A program made the translations under genes and the position numbers. The notes beneath the pieces were generated by a model. It ran no database searches. It was not told the origin of the DNA and saw nothing but the letters and a program-made list of their open reading frames with translations. A stretch of 64,000 nt of DNA. Source: Roridomyces roridus. Taxonomy: Eukaryota > Basidiomycota > Agaricomycetes > Agaricales > Mycenaceae. Position 1 is the first letter of the stretch, and every line of letters starts with the position of its first letter. Location of the stretch: assembly GCA_029378245.1 (NCBI GenBank), contig JARKIF010000029.1, positions 677,266 through 741,265 of the forward strand, in the 5' to 3' direction. Of this stretch, positions 10,445-22,594 are shown piece after piece.

Positions 10445-12014
10445 ATGCCTCTCGCCAACATGGCTCCTGAGCTACGCTGCCACATCCTCTCACTGGTAGA
10501 TCCCAAAACTCTACTCAGGTCATCATCAGTGAGTGCTGACTCGCTCTTCATGCGACGGGCATATGAATTCCTCAGGTCTGCCGTGCTTGGCTCGAGATTA
10601 TCACAGGCACACCACGACTTCAATACAAGATTGAACTCTGGACAGACGGACTTGTTGCTGGGCCTCGAGACTTCCAGACTGCATCAGACGGGCTTCAAGC
10701 GATCCGCCAGCGCCGGCGCGCCTGGAGGAATCTCGAATGAGCGTCTCAGAACGTCATCGACATGCCCTGCCTCCACGCGGGCAAAGCGTACGACCTCGTG
10801 AGAGGTATTCTCGCAGTACAGGATCGCGCCGGTTCTTTCTGGACGAGGTCACTGTACGACGATCCCACGGCGCCTTCCTCAGCCATGCATTTTGCTGGGC
10901 TCGGCATCGACTCGGACACGTTCGAGGATTTCTTGATTGACCCGACGCAAAATTTGCTTGTCGTCTTGTACCACTCCGCTCCAGATCTTGCTATTCTGCC
11001 GTTTTTGACTCTATCGCGACATGAACCCCATCCGAAGGCTCGTCACCCGACCCTCACGTTCAAGGTTGATAGCTATCCGTTGCAACTGTCGATGGAGATC
11101 GCCCACAACATTCTCGGCGCATGCACCCATTTGCCGGGTCGCCTTCGCATATGGAACTGGCATAAAGGCGAATTGATAGCCGTACGTGTCCTTCTATCCT
11201 CAACTTCACACCTGACGTCTATCAGAATCTCTCCAATCGCAGGGGAAACTTTCCGAGCTTCCAATTTCTCTCTCCTCGCGCCTTCGTCTTGGGCGTATCG
11301 GGGATGTACTCCCGTATCGACATATATGTGATTCAGGAAGGTTCGCCTGGGCGTGCCGTTCGAGCTGCGGCTCTTGGACTTCCTGAAATCAACGATCCCT
11401 GGTTTCTTCGGGCCATCGAGATCCACAGTGGGCCGTTCTGCGCTCACGGGACGGAGTGCCCGTTTGTTTCGGACAACTCGGCGCGGATCTATCTGTTTTG
11501 GATGGAGTATACCCACGACTCTGTCCATGAACATTCCTACGTCCATCTTTTCGTGCATCATCGGACGCTCCATCACTATGTATCCCGATATTTGCAAGAG
11601 GGACGTACATCGCATTTCGACGTTCTTTGGAACCAGTGGGGCCCACAGTCTACACGGATCCTCGAAGCTACTTTTATAGCCTGTCGAGGTCTTGGCACAC
11701 TCTTTCCAATATTCTTCGTACTCATCGCCTTCAGAAACGTTCACGGCGAGCGCGCCATCTTTCCCAGCCCCGATGGCAACTCACTGCATTTGCTTGACTT
11801 TGATGTTTTTCCCGGCCATCCTGAGCTGGACTCGGGAATCGGTACTCTAATCATGGGACCCGGCACTCTCAGCGGCGGAAACATGCCTTTCAAGGAGAAA
11901 ATAACCACATGCCGCCGCACCACGCGGGAGATGGATGAGGGCGTTGAGGCGTTTATCAATGTCATGGATCAAGATCACCTCGTCGGTGTGAGTCGCTCGG
12001 TGCGTGTAGCCTAG
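10445..12014 (+). pseudogene. F-box protein gene interrupted by one in-frame TGA
   Basis: Introns at 10529-10575 and 11182-11225 give an otherwise full-length reading frame of 493 codons. The F-box is at the N-terminus (MAPELRCHILSLVDPKTLLRSSSVCRAWLEIITGTPRLQYKIEL), followed by RRRAWRNLE and a long beta-rich region ending near DHLVGVSRSVRVA. The codon after RRRAWRNLE is TGA (10738-10740), where related proteins have Trp. Everything downstream stays in frame for 425 codons, which indicates a recent nonsense mutation, or an assembly error, in a formerly working gene. F-box proteins are the substrate receptors of SCF ubiquitin ligases. Confidence 0.75.
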
Positions 12015-12518
12015 GCCTGTCTTGACAGTTCCGACACTGAGAGTCGCAGATAAATGACCACATGACTGTGTTTACATTCCGATAATACATATTACGCCTG
12101 CTCTTCGATTCGTCGCGCTTCATCTCGGTCCTCACTTCAACTGTTCTCCGTATTCTCGCTCTGTCCGTCAAGCTCAACTTGGGATCTACCTCGACGTGTG
12201 CGTGGTGCTTTGGAATTAAGGGCCTCCCCGGCGGCGATGTGCAGTTGCAATCCCCTACGAACCCAAACTTACACGACCGGGAAGTAACAATAGATACGGA
12301 AGCGTGCCGAACTCGGAGTCGACTTCTTTCAGCACACATCCGCCAACAGTTCGGTCAGCTCGGATCCTCCGTCTGCCTCAACTCCTCGCTTGAATATCAG
12401 AGAGATTGATATGGCGCTGAGCCCGAGGAAGCTTCCGACTGACTTGGGAGATATCGATAGTTTTTGAACGACTTCTTTTGCCCACGTGCGGGTCTCAGTT
12501 TAGTGCGACTCACTCAGA

Positions 12519-12767
12519 TTTTGCAACCGTCATCGGGTTGACGCCGGCCGTGCTCCTCCACCTGTCGGATGTCTCGTCCTTGAATATTTCTCTGGATTCA
12601 TTTGACTCGCTAGTGGTACAAAAGTGAGCAGGGCTATGAAAACTCGTAACTAAACATCGCTTCCTCAATCGGTGATCGAGTATCTGGCGCCCTTGGGCCT
12701 GCCCCAAAATCCATACGCTCGCATTCTCATCCGAGTCATCGCTTCCTACCAAAGACATCGGATTTGA
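12519..12767 (+). pseudogene. fragment of an F-box/LRR-like coding region
   Basis: Two segments read like the C-terminal part of Agaricomycete F-box proteins: TVIGLTPAVLLHLSDVSSL (from about 12525) and VIEYLAPLGLPQNPYARIL (from about 12675). They are in different frames and no clean intron joins them. No start or F-box was found in 12015-12518, which otherwise shows nothing. Probably a leftover of a second F-box gene next to the one at 10445-12014. Confidence 0.3.
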
Positions 12768-13092
12768 TTACGGTAGATCGGGGGAGTTCAGCTTGTGGGG
12801 GTGAAGAGCAATTTCAAGCTCAAGCTGCTCAACCGGGCTCTCTGTGGTGTTTCGATGGCCGATTGATAGCCCACCGGGTAACTGTTCAATTCAGGTGAAC
12901 ATTCTGATGAATTGACTCCGGACTCTCACCATTGAAGCTGCGTCGATTCGAGTGATGTTGCGAAGAGTGGATCTTCCGTTCAAACTGGATGCGGCGTCTG
13001 TCAACGTGGACTGCAAAAAAATGACACAAACAGTCTGACCTAGCGAACAGAGAGTTTGAATATACTGGCAATCGTTTCATTACGTGGATCTG

Positions 13093-14291
13093 TTATGGTC
13101 GCGCAGGGAACTTGCCTCTGACTCCGATTATATAGATTGCCAGCCAAACAACTAAGAGAGAGGTAAGTGGATGCCTAGGGTTGGGAGGAGTTGAGATACA
13201 GTTATCCTCCATTGTTTGGAACTGACTCAGTCCATGGGCAAGTATTCGGGACAAAAGATCCATAGCACGCACGAAAATCAAGGTCAACACGGCCCAAGCA
13301 CTTTTTTGTCGCATAAGGCACGCATAATCAGCCAGGGAATCAATACCTGGTCATCATTCCGGTTTCTGAGAAAGCTCTCGTCAATGACGGATTCAAATTG
13401 TCATCCGGGCCTTACCGATTGTCCATGAGGTTAGCTTTCCGAGCAGCGGAAGAGTCCTAATTCCAAAGTTGAACAAGGACGCGTCACGGATCGCCACTTA
13501 CTGGTGATGAATGGCGTTTCTCTGCCGATAGAGGAGATAAACCAATGATGCTGCAATCGCAACGTCGTTCGCCGCTCCAGTGACCCACACCGAAGTCAGG
13601 AGCCAGGCTAATTGGTCTTCGTATACGACCACGGAGGTCATACGCACACTGGTGGCGAAGAGCCCCAGACAGCCGATATATCGAACGAGGGAAACGGTCC
13701 AAATGATGGCCGGAAGTGCGATTCGCCTGCTGCAGAGGATATATATTCGGTAGGTGAAAAGTCCCTGGACTGTGGGTGCGTTCAATTGGATGAAGGAGAG
13801 TCCCGTAAAATTAACGTACCCAGTGAACTGATAGTGCTTGATAACAAGACCGCGACATCGAATGTTAGGGGAAGGGCCCCGGCCAGTCGGGTCGGAACCC
13901 CGTAGTTCTCGATGGTATAGACGTAGAGGGTGTGGGCAATGCACGCTGACTGTCCTATTTCGGATATCCTTCACACAACGAAAGTTGGGTATCTTCGAGT
14001 CTTCTTGAGTCACAGAGAAGAACGAACCAAACAAAAGCGACCTTATAGTAGCGGATATCGTCAGTCAGGCCATCGAGATGCGGATCATACTCACCAGGCC
14101 TTTGAGTTTCCAGTTATCCTCCGGAAAGCGGTTGAAATAGATGTACGTTTGGGTGGTTGAGATGCCGGTAAGAAGATAGGACATGAGGACACCAAGTTGA
14201 AAGGCGCCTACAGGGTCTCGAGGTCAGGGTCTTCAAACCGGTGGACTTCGAACTCACCTAGAGTTGGGCCGACATTCACTGCGGCTGGCAT
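13093..14291 (-). CDS. DUF6534-type multi-pass membrane protein
   Basis: Nine introns (14208-14257, 14042-14094, 13946-14013, 13770-13819, 13457-13501, 13366-13415, 13301-13346, 13222-13272, 13152-13199) resolve into one 245-residue frame. The order of features matches the Agaricomycete DUF6534 family: MPAAVNVGPTLGAFQLGV, TTQTYIYFNRFPEDNWKLK, CIAHTLYVYTIENYG, FTYRIYILCSRR, RYIGCLGLFATSVRMTS, AANDVAIAASLVYLLYRQR, TSWTIETGMMTS and TMEDNFVWLAIYII. About six to seven hydrophobic segments are visible. The exon at 13200-13221 is 22 nt and that at 13347-13365 only 19 nt. The C-terminus (RGKFPARP) is shorter than I expect for the family, so a last exon may be missing. Biochemical function is unknown for the whole family. 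Confidence 0.88.
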
Positions 14292-15234
14292 GATGAAGAC
14301 GTCTCGAAGTGAGGAGTGAGGTGTTCCAGATCAGCTGGAGGGTTTAAGTATTGCGAGCTTCGTAATTTGACAGATCTGGGTGTTTGCGAGGCCAAAGAAG
14401 ATCGACCGTTCCATGAGAATCGCAGTCACCATGGCCGCAGATGTTCTCTCCAACCGTCTTCGCCGATGCTCACGGGGAAGAAGAAGCGGGATCCCATGCA
14501 TGGGAGCGATTGATATCTTTTCTTGCTCTACAACCGCTTCCCCACGCTCTCATATGCATGGCATTCACAAGGTAGGTCGACGTCGACCACTTTGAATGCT
14601 AGGTCGGTGCAAAGGTCGATCCCTTGGTATATTTGGAGTTCAACCCTCACATAGATGTTCGGTCGAGCCAGGACTTGAGGGTCAGAATCCAGTGGTCCAT
14701 CAAGCTTCTTAGGATCTGCACATAATCAACGGTAGGTCCAGTCCCGCAGTTGTCGGTTCGGCGGTGATCAGAATCCGACATCAGAGTCCGACACTCACGG
14801 CGGGCGCTAGCTTTTTATTCTGAGTCCTGACGATGCTGCATGCGGCTTTCGACGTGTCGCCTACTATATGAATACCCTGGGACCGCGGGTGGTGTTGGGG
14901 GGATCTTGAATTGTTCAACTTGCTTGGACCGGGCGTGCGTACCCTCGGTCTCTGAATCCTTTCTCTCCTTGATGAGTCTATAATCCAAATAGAAGCTGCG
15001 ACGAAGATGCCATGGCAGAAGACCGAGTCGAACGGGCCTCTCCCGTCGCCGTGACAGCTGCGCAGCGGCAATACCGAGAGGCGGCGACACCGAGAGGGGG
15101 CTACAGCGGGGAGTCGGAAGACGATGGAAAACGGAGTTGGAACGAGGCAGTGCATGTATTCGAAGGAACAGAAATTATGGGTGCGGCAGTTCATCAGGAA
15201 GACGGTATACGATTCCTGAGCAGCAGGTGAGGTT
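14292..15234. other. intergenic, no gene recognised
   Basis: Open frames of up to about 137 codons (for example minus 14781-15194) show no domain or believable splice structure. The 3' ends of flanking minus-strand transcripts may extend into it. Confidence 0.4.
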
Positions 15235-16220
15235 CTACTCAGATGTGGATATCAAGTTGCAAGTCAACTCACCATGCACTTGACCCGCCCTGCGTGCCGC
15301 GATGAACGCCTCCGCCAACTCCCAATATCCATCCCAGCCCATGGCACCACGCTGCCAAAGCCGCCAAAATTTGACCACATTTTCTGTGCTTTCCATCACA
15401 AAAAACCGCTTGTCCTCCCCCAGTCCCCCCAGCTCGACGTCGCCGTTATGGAGGCTCCGTGTAATCATGAGCACGACACATTCAAGCTGAAGACATCCTC
15501 CCAGCAGCGGAGCCACGGTATCGCACATCTCCCGGTCATGGAATGCAAAATGCGTGAGATGCGGAATACGGCGAAGGCAGGCGAGATTTCGGGAACCCGG
15601 TATACCTGGGGAGCAGTGGGTGACTTCGAGGTGTGTAATATGCGCGAACCAAGGCTGGGAGAATTCCAATGGGGGAAAGCCGGGCGCGCGATGGAGGGGA
15701 AAGAATTGGAGGTCCATCACCACGCGTCGGAGATGTTGGAGAGGATGGAGTAGTCCCCGGTGAGCTGAGGACAAGCGCAGGGTATCGTTCAAAGATAGGA
15801 CGCCGGTGCATGTGTCGAGTATCGACCGCATGTGATCCGAGAGCGAGTGAGGTGAAGGGGAGGCGTTTCCCAGAAATAGATGTTTGACGGAGGATGCGAA
15901 AAATTCGGGTGGCTTGGTCGTGAGCAAGCACAGAAAGGTGTTGTAGGTCAATCTCGGCAAGCCGTCCAGCATGAGCCCCTCGTCGTTATCGTCGTGAAGG
16001 AGAACAACACGGTACATGAGAGGCTCCACCCTATCTAAGTGTGGGCAAGTTTGCAGCAGCTGAGGAGGACAGCTCACCACACTTTGACGCGGTGTGCGAC
16101 AAGCATGAGATTCGGAATTCTGGATGGGCGCGAGAGGGCGGCGATTCGGAAGATGGTGTGCTCCAAATCGAGCGGTACTGACGGCCCCGATGGTGAGGCA
16201 TCTACAGGATCGGGTGCCAT
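15235..16220 (-). CDS. uncharacterised Agaricomycete family protein (F-box-like N-terminus), paralogue 1 of 3
   Basis: Exon 1 encodes MAPDPVDASP..LDLEHTIFRIAALSRPSRIPNLMLVAHRVKVW; a 47-bp intron (16031-16077) splits the Trp codon; exon 2 continues VEPLMYRVVLL and runs to a stop at 15235. The protein has 312 residues. The pattern [DE]-LE-x-x-IF-x2-AA ... LMLVA-RVK-W-VEP-[LF]-YR is shared with the genes at 27889-28845 and 30521-31533, including the intron at the same Trp codon. The start resembles an F-box helix, and the rest suggests leucine-rich or beta-rich repeats (HITHLEVTH, HLTHFAF), but I cannot assign a function. It is transcribed towards 14.3-15.2 kb and shares its upstream region with the regulator starting at 16571. 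Confidence 0.85.
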
Positions 16221-16570
16221 TGCTATTCGTGAATCGCGATGAGAGTGTGGACAGAGAGAGTTGATGGATTCGTCAGCGGTCGGTGTCACGTGTAGATGAT
16301 CAACCAACACAGAGTGACGGGCCCCATGGCTCGATTCTTCTATCCTACGTCCGTATTCGAACATGTCAACTGGGCTCGGGGCACGGAAAACGACTCTTCA
16401 GACGCTCACTTTGAAACGAATGCCGGTGCTTCTTGCTGTGTCTTGTCGGTATCGCCCTTGGCCCTGCTATTTTTTCACCCGTTGTTACTCGAGACTCTGC
16501 CACTTGAGTACCAGCAAGTATGTTCCAGGACGGACGAGATCCAGCCCGGCGGCGATCAGAGTCTGATTCA

Positions 16571-19500
16571 ATGACTCGCTTCCGAAAGCTATCCCCTTCT
16601 GGCTCATCCTCCTTGCCTCTCACCGTCATCATGAATTTGGCCCAAAAAGACACGAAGCGCCGCAAGAGAACCAATGGGTCTTGCGAACGATGTAAAAAGC
16701 GAAAGAGTGCGTCTCGCTCTCTGCGTATCTTCGTGCCAAACCGGCTCCTGACTGGGTTCGCAGTCCGATGTATGTGACCTGATGAGCTGGCCGCGTCCTT
16801 ATCCTCACACACCTACTGTAGGCGACGTCGAGCAGACAGTGGGGAATCCGTGCGCCAACTGTCTTGCTTCCAACTCCGAGTGCATCGTCTCTATCACCGT
16901 CCAGTCCGTGGTGGGCCAGCCATCAGATTCCGCTGTGTCCCTCCAGGTGGGTACAATCTCCCCGGTTATTCTACGCTGACCACCGCCTATAGATGTCTTC
17001 GAAGGAGCACGTCGCCAAGCTGGTCTCACAAGGCCCCGCCTACATCCCCGATACAGATCTGCGTCGGATTCTCCTCGAGGTGGCCCACTACGCCCGCAGC
17101 CTCGAAAATAACACGGATGCCCTCCAAGACGAGTCGCCCTTTTCCCAATCTGGCAGCAACACGACACCGCCGGAGCCGAAGACCTCGAAGGACGACGGTC
17201 AATTGGATATGTACACCATCTTAGGCGGCCCTCTCCTGAGCGCTCGATTCGCCAAGATGAACCTAGACCCTGCTAATCCGCTCCCGTACTTTGGTAAAAC
17301 GAGCCATTTGGAGCTCATCAGCACTGCCATGGAAGCTCGGGAGGGTTTCAATTCTGGTATTACACCCCCGCAGCCAGTTGCAAACCTGTTGGCCGCCGCG
17401 AAGCGATTTAGACGCTCTCCGGTGCGTCCTCTTCACATCTTCACTTTGTCTTCTCTTGAATCGCTCCCTTACTCAAGTGGGACGACGAGCATTTCGAAAC
17501 AAAGGACTTGCTCACACCGTTCAAGTTCCCTGAGCCCGACTTGCTCCAAGATTTAGTTTCCCTATACTTTACGCTGGTCAACCCCCTGATATTCCTCCTC
17601 CACCAGCCAACGTTTGAACAATCTCTCGCCGACGGTCTGCATCTGGTCGACCACGACTTTGGCTGTACCGTTCTCGCCGTGTGCGCGCTGGCGTCCAGGT
17701 GCAGCGACGATCCGCGCATCCTTGTCGAGGGCACGGATCCGGCACTCAGCTCCGGGTGGCAGTATTTCTCGCAATTCAAGCCCTTTGTCAAATCACGGAA
17801 CAAGCTCATAACGCTATACGAAGCTCAAACTTTATGCGTCCGTTCGTCTAACCCATATTTCTATCCGCGGCTAAATAATATCAGCTGTACGTGCTGTACA
17901 ACAACAACATGTTGGGATCCTCCCGAGATTCGACTTGGGCTCACGTCGGCTTGGGGTTGCGATGCCTTCAAGAAGTTGGTGTCCACAGACGGAATCGCTT
18001 CCCGGATAAATACATCTCAGAGGCATGGAAACGGGTGTTCTGTGAGCCGTCTTCTTGGATGTAGATTCTGAAAGTTGATTTTTCCAGGGCAACTCATCTG
18101 CATGGACACCCTATCGAGCGCATCCACCACTCGACCCATGGCAATGTCCGCCTCCGAGTGAGTTCACCCCCCATCGTATCGGCTCTCCCTGACTTATCGA
18201 GCTGCAGCTATGACACGGATTATCCAGCCGAATGCGATGACGACGATGAATGGTGGTACTCCCCCGATCCGATTGCACTCCCGAAGAGAGCGAACCCCTC
18301 TCTCGCATCATACACAATAGCGTACTTGAAGCTCATTGAAATCCTCGCTATGGCGCAGAAGACTCTGGTAAGTCAACGCGTTGGTTCCATTGGCATGATT
18401 CGGAATGCATTTGTGCTGGCAGTATCTAGTCAAAGAGAGCGAGAAACCCCGAGGCTGGCCGCAAAATGCCGTCGCGGCTGTCGAGTGAGCTTCCCTCTAT
18501 CATGTGCGCCCCTCAATACTCATACTGCCGCAGCTCTACACTGAACGCCTGGATCGACGAACTTCCCGAACACTGTACGCTATTTCATAGTCTCCACCCG
18601 AGCACCTTCCAACAAGTCGTAGTACGCTGGAATCAGGACATTCAGAACCCCACATTCGCCGCCCAAAGCGCGACCCTCCATGCGCGTTACTACGGGAGTG
18701 AGTGTGAATGTACTCCACAAGTACCACAGGGGATTGATGACCGTCTGCAGTCCAGATCCACACACACCGCATCTTCATCCCCTCTTTGACGAATAAAATG
18801 GAGCCGTCTTTGTTACACGTGCGTTGAACCTCAGACCTCAACTACCCTTGTGAATCTTCTACTCCAGGACTACCCATCCCTCGCAATCTGCGCGAGCTCC
18901 GCACGCGCGTGCAGCCATGTCATGAACGCATTCGTCAGCCGGGGATCAGGAGCTGTGTATTACCCACTCACATTGAACGCCGTATTCGACTCTGCTCTCG
19001 TCCTGCTGCTACATGTCTGGAGCGCACCTCGGAATCGACAGCAAGGCCCGATATCCGTCGATCGACACAAGTGTTTGCAAGATGTCGATTTGTGTCTCAG
19101 GGTGTTTCGGTTTTACCAGACAAAGTGAGTGCTCGGTTCCTTGCTGACGGTGAAAGTTGGTGCTCATTCACGCGCAGATGGCAAATCGCGGGCTTCCATC
19201 GGTGGGTCCAATTCGCAGTGTTCATCAAGTACTTGGTTTCATTTCCTTTCTCAGAGATATGATCATGGGACTCATAGGCACGGCGAATACTCCCGAGTCG
19301 CCGACCAACGTAACGGAAAACCCACTCAAACGCTCGGCGGATTCGATTGCCGGCACTGGCCCATCCATGCACTCCCAGCACCCGGAATCGACATTCCCTC
19401 CCTCGAATTCAGAAGAGAGTACCGTCTTCTCCCTACCAATGCACACCGACGACCTGGGACGAATGCCCGTATACGAGCCTTTCAACTTCAACTGGGCTGG

Positions 19501-19666
19501 GGACAGTTCGTCGGCTGATTTAGGGTACGTGCTCTCGCTCTACGTGCTCGCGGTCATACGAACTTTACTTAGGTGGGATACTCACGATTGGAGTGACGCG
19601 CTGACGAGTGTGGATGAGCTCATTTATGTTTTCGATAACCCTTCTACAACTGTTGATTCTCTGTGA
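16571..19666 (+). CDS. Zn2Cys6 transcription factor with fungal-specific regulatory domain
   Basis: Fifteen introns resolve into a 777-residue protein. The zinc cluster is CERCKKRKIRC..CANCLASNSEC, spacing C-x2-C-x6-C-x9-C-x2-C-x6-C. It is assembled from three exons, the middle one being 6 nt long (16764-16769, codes part of I-R-C, flanked by GTGCGT...CAG and GTATGT...TAG). The middle homology domain follows: LVSLYFTLVNPLIFLLHQPTF, ALASRCSDDPR, YNNNMLGSSRDSTWAHVGL, DYDTDYPAECDDDDEWW, YYGIQIHTHRIFIPSL. The tail includes KWQIAGFHRDMIMGL and a Ser/Pro-rich stretch. These proteins bind CGG-type half-sites in the nucleus and control metabolic genes; the targets are not visible. The start could instead be the ATG at 16520 or 16631. 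Confidence 0.93.
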
Positions 19667-19681
19667 TGTACACTTGACTTC

Positions 19682-20710
19682 CTACTCAGCGTTCTTCTTC
19701 TTTGCCGCCACCCCCTGGACCACCTTACGCATTCTCACATGCATCCTCCACATGTCATCCTTCTCCATTTTGCCCCACTCCTCATCGCCATCCGGCGGCA
19801 AGTCGTGAGCCTCGAAACCAACCCAACGCGTATCATCATTGGGTACGAAAATCAACACGACCCGCTTCGAAGCTGCACCTGGGGCCGACGCAGGTCGATG
19901 CCGGAGAATGTCCGTAAAGTTTATCATAGACTCCGTCGGAATATTAAGCCAATTGGCACCCGCGACACGATCAAAGGACGTAACTTCGGCGTCGCTGAAG
20001 CTGATATCGGCGGCTGTGGCAGGGGCGGCTTGCTTGCCACCTCGCAGCCGGAACACCGCGGCGTGCGTACGCCAAAGGTCGTGTGAGGGTCCTTTGTAGA
20101 GTTCGAGAGTTTGAGCGATCTATTCAGCCGGGTCAGTGAACGAGAGGACAGCATAGTTTAAAGCGCACGCACCACGTAGTCCACGATATCGACGTTCTCG
20201 TAGTACCATTGACGCATGGCGGTGTTGGAGAGGTAGGGCTTGTTGTCCCGGAGAGCGGTCGCCTCGGAATCGCGTTCCATCTCCAATTCTTGGAGCTGTC
20301 TTTTGCAGAACACTTTGTGCAGCTTCCAGTGCGCCTGTGGGATTTCTCAGTGGAGGTCATAGGGTTGCTGGGAAAGACGACTCACCGTCTGACATTCTTT
20401 ACTACACCGCGCCGGTAATTTTCAGATTCAAAAATTGCCGCCAACAGAGAGAGGCCACTCACCTGCAGTATCGCGCAATCTTACAAGTCGCACAGCACTT
20501 GTAACCCTCCCCATTCTGATCTGGCCGCTTACCGCAGTTGTCGCAGGCTTTTTTCAAGGCTGGCTTGGACGGGATCTTCTCCGCGATCTGGCCGAAGGTC
20601 GTGGTGTGGGGACCGTATCCGTCTCCCGCAGTGTTGACAAAGGGGATGTCTTTCCACGATTCAGGGCCTGTATTGTTCTCGGCGTTGGCGTTGGCGTTCT
20701 GGGCTGGCAT
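19682..20710 (-). CDS. MYND-type zinc-finger protein
   Basis: Introns 20402-20462, 20335-20385 and 20120-20172 give 287 residues. The finger is complete: ACDNCGKR..KCCATCKIARYC-SKECQ-THW-like AHWKLHKVFC, created across two introns with a 16-nt exon (20386-20401) between them. The rest (YYENVDIVDYVIAQTLELYKG, HDLWRTHAAVFRLRGG, NDDTRWVGFEAHDLPPD) is typical of short Agaricomycete MYND proteins of unknown partner. It converges on the regulator ending at 19666, with only about 15 bp between stop codons, so their 3' ends must overlap. Confidence 0.9.
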
Positions 20711-21196
20711 CTGGATCTAGACAAAGAAGGTGCGTTCAAGGAAGTGGTCCGAGAAATGGAGCCACGAGACGCACAGTGTAGGACGTCATAGGATTTTCGA
20801 TCCCCGGAACGTACTTCGTTTGGACGTTGGTGATTTTGGGATGCATGTCGCTCAAGACAAGGAGAGGGGTGTTTGGCCGTGCTGTTTCGATCATAGACAA
20901 CGGATTGCAAATTCCGACGGCGATCAATCGGCATCGAAGCTTGGCTCCAACTGCGATGTTGCTGTTCGTTGTGTCATCTAGCGAAGAGATTCTGTCAGTG
21001 ATCCGGATTTCTGGCGACAAAGATCGAGCCATAAATTGCCTGTGTAACGATCTCGCGCGGCATCCACCTCGCTCATAGATTCCAACACCTACGCTCAGAT
21101 TTCAGCCCAACTTCAAGAAGGTCGCAATTGAAAGCGACACATTCAACTCAAAAAGAAATGAATATCAGTGTTGCAGGAGTCTACGCCTGTAATCCT
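20711..21196. other. intergenic between two minus-strand genes
   Basis: Probably the promoter of the MYND gene (ends 20710) and the 3' region of the F-box gene (stop 21197). No distinct motif was recognised. Confidence 0.4.
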
Positions 21197-22486
21197 CTAC
21201 AGTCTCCCTAGCCTCCAGCTCGTCGAGTTCCATACTGGACATCTGGTCAGCCAAAGACAGCATGGACTCATAGGACAGACAGACCTGAAGAAATTTATAC
21301 CGGGCAATCCGATATGTATGTTGATCCCAGCTGCGTGGAACTTGCGGAACTGAGTGTAGATCGCACGGTCGCAAAATCGGTCTTCATTCAAACTGCCCAA
21401 TTCCTCCACGATGATTCGCAGAGTTTTGGCAATCGCACGATTTCTGAGGAAATCCAGAACGTGCTCGTAGACGTTCCGAAGCTGGACAACGTCGCAGATT
21501 GTGATGCTACGCAACTCGGGGAGAATATCAGGGTTCGTAGCCAAGACCTCGAACATGTCTGAAACACGCCCGAATAGCGTGACGTGGAGTTCCTCGAGAA
21601 AGGGACACATCCTCGCAATTTCCACCACCGTGTGGGTCAACACCGGACTCCTGAACTGCAGAGTACGCAACGGCGGAAGAGAGCGGGTCAGGAAATCAAT
21701 CAGCATTCCTTGATCGTTGCGCTCGCGCATGCGAAGAGTGCGGAGCGAGGGTAACGTGAGGTGGCGCAGAATATGGGAGGAGATCGGATTGCGGAACTCG
21801 TCCCCGACTCCGGTGTCGAGACGGAGATGGCGCAGAGAGGAGGAGGTCCATGGCTGTACATCCTCACCATCCGCGTAATTGACGTCGACGAAATTGCACT
21901 CGACGAGGTTCGGGGCCAAATGCAGCATATCGAGGGACGTCGTGAGAGAGACAATGCGATCTTTCTCCCCACGTAGTGTGAGAGACTGGAGAGCGTCGAA
22001 CTGGGGGAATGTGGTGCCGCGTTCGAGGTAGACAAAGAGCATGTCGAGGCTCTGAAGACGAGGCGCGTGCTTCCGGAGAGCGTTTGCCATCATAGCCAAG
22101 CTAGCCCAACCCATGTCTTGGCGAATGGAGAGCGACAGAGGATAACTGTCGCCTCGTCCGAGCCATAGTCGAAGGACGGTCGGGAATTTCATTGGTGGGA
22201 TGCCTGCATCAGTGATGGTGTTCCACAGAGAAGGCATAGCCAGCGCGATTTCGTTCCAAGCATGGCAGACGATGAGCAAGGTGCAAGACGCGCGCATATC
22301 AGGGCTTTTGGGGAGGGCTTGTGTGAAGATGTCGGAGGAAAGCTCCAGCGGCAGGCTTGCCACTCGATCGAGCTGAGCGTCGCTGCTCTGGTCCTCGAGA
22401 TCTCGATGAACATCCGCCTCATTGACGGCGGCCATCTCATTGTCGTCGTCTCCACGGCCACGAAGCGCTGGCACCGACGAGGACAT
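21197..22486 (-). CDS. F-box protein
   Basis: A single uninterrupted frame codes 429 residues from MSSSVPALRGRGDDD. The F-box-like segment is DRVASLPLELSSDIFTQALPKSPDMRASCTLL..CHAWNEIALAMPSLWNTI, typical of Agaricales F-box proteins with LP-x-E-L and the CHAWNEIA-xx-P-x-LW signature. The remainder holds leucine-rich-repeat-like strands (LQSLTLRGE, APNLVECNFVDV, LRHLRLDTG, LPSLRTLRM, LRTLQFRSP). Such proteins present substrates to SCF ubiquitin ligases; the substrate is unknown. The frame extends 24 codons further upstream, but this ATG is the more natural start. The last 25 residues (FFRSVCPMSPCC...) look unlike the family and may mean the true end lies earlier or uses a further intron. Confidence 0.88.
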   Translation of the reverse strand: MSSSVPALRGRGDDDNEMAAVNEADVHRDLEDQSSDAQLDRVASLPLELSSDIFTQALPKSPDMRASCTLLIVCHAWNEIALAMPSLWNTITDAGIPPMKFPTVLRLWLGRGDSYPLSLSIRQDMGWASLAMMANALRKHAPRLQSLDMLFVYLERGTTFPQFDALQSLTLRGEKDRIVSLTTSLDMLHLAPNLVECNFVDVNYADGEDVQPWTSSSLRHLRLDTGVGDEFRNPISSHILRHLTLPSLRTLRMRERNDQGMLIDFLTRSLPPLRTLQFRSPVLTHTVVEIARMCPFLEELHVTLFGRVSDMFEVLATNPDILPELRSITICDVVQLRNVYEHVLDFLRNRAIAKTLRIIVEELGSLNEDRFCDRAIYTQFRKFHAAGINIHIGLPGINFFRSVCPMSPCCLWLTRCPVWNSTSWRLGRL

Positions 22487-22594
22487 GACGGAGGAGAGTG
22501 AGTCAGCAAATGATCCGATCGGCTGGATCAACACGTCACCACAGCTCACAACACACACCTTGAAGTTGAACGTTGAACTGGCAAGACGACCGAG

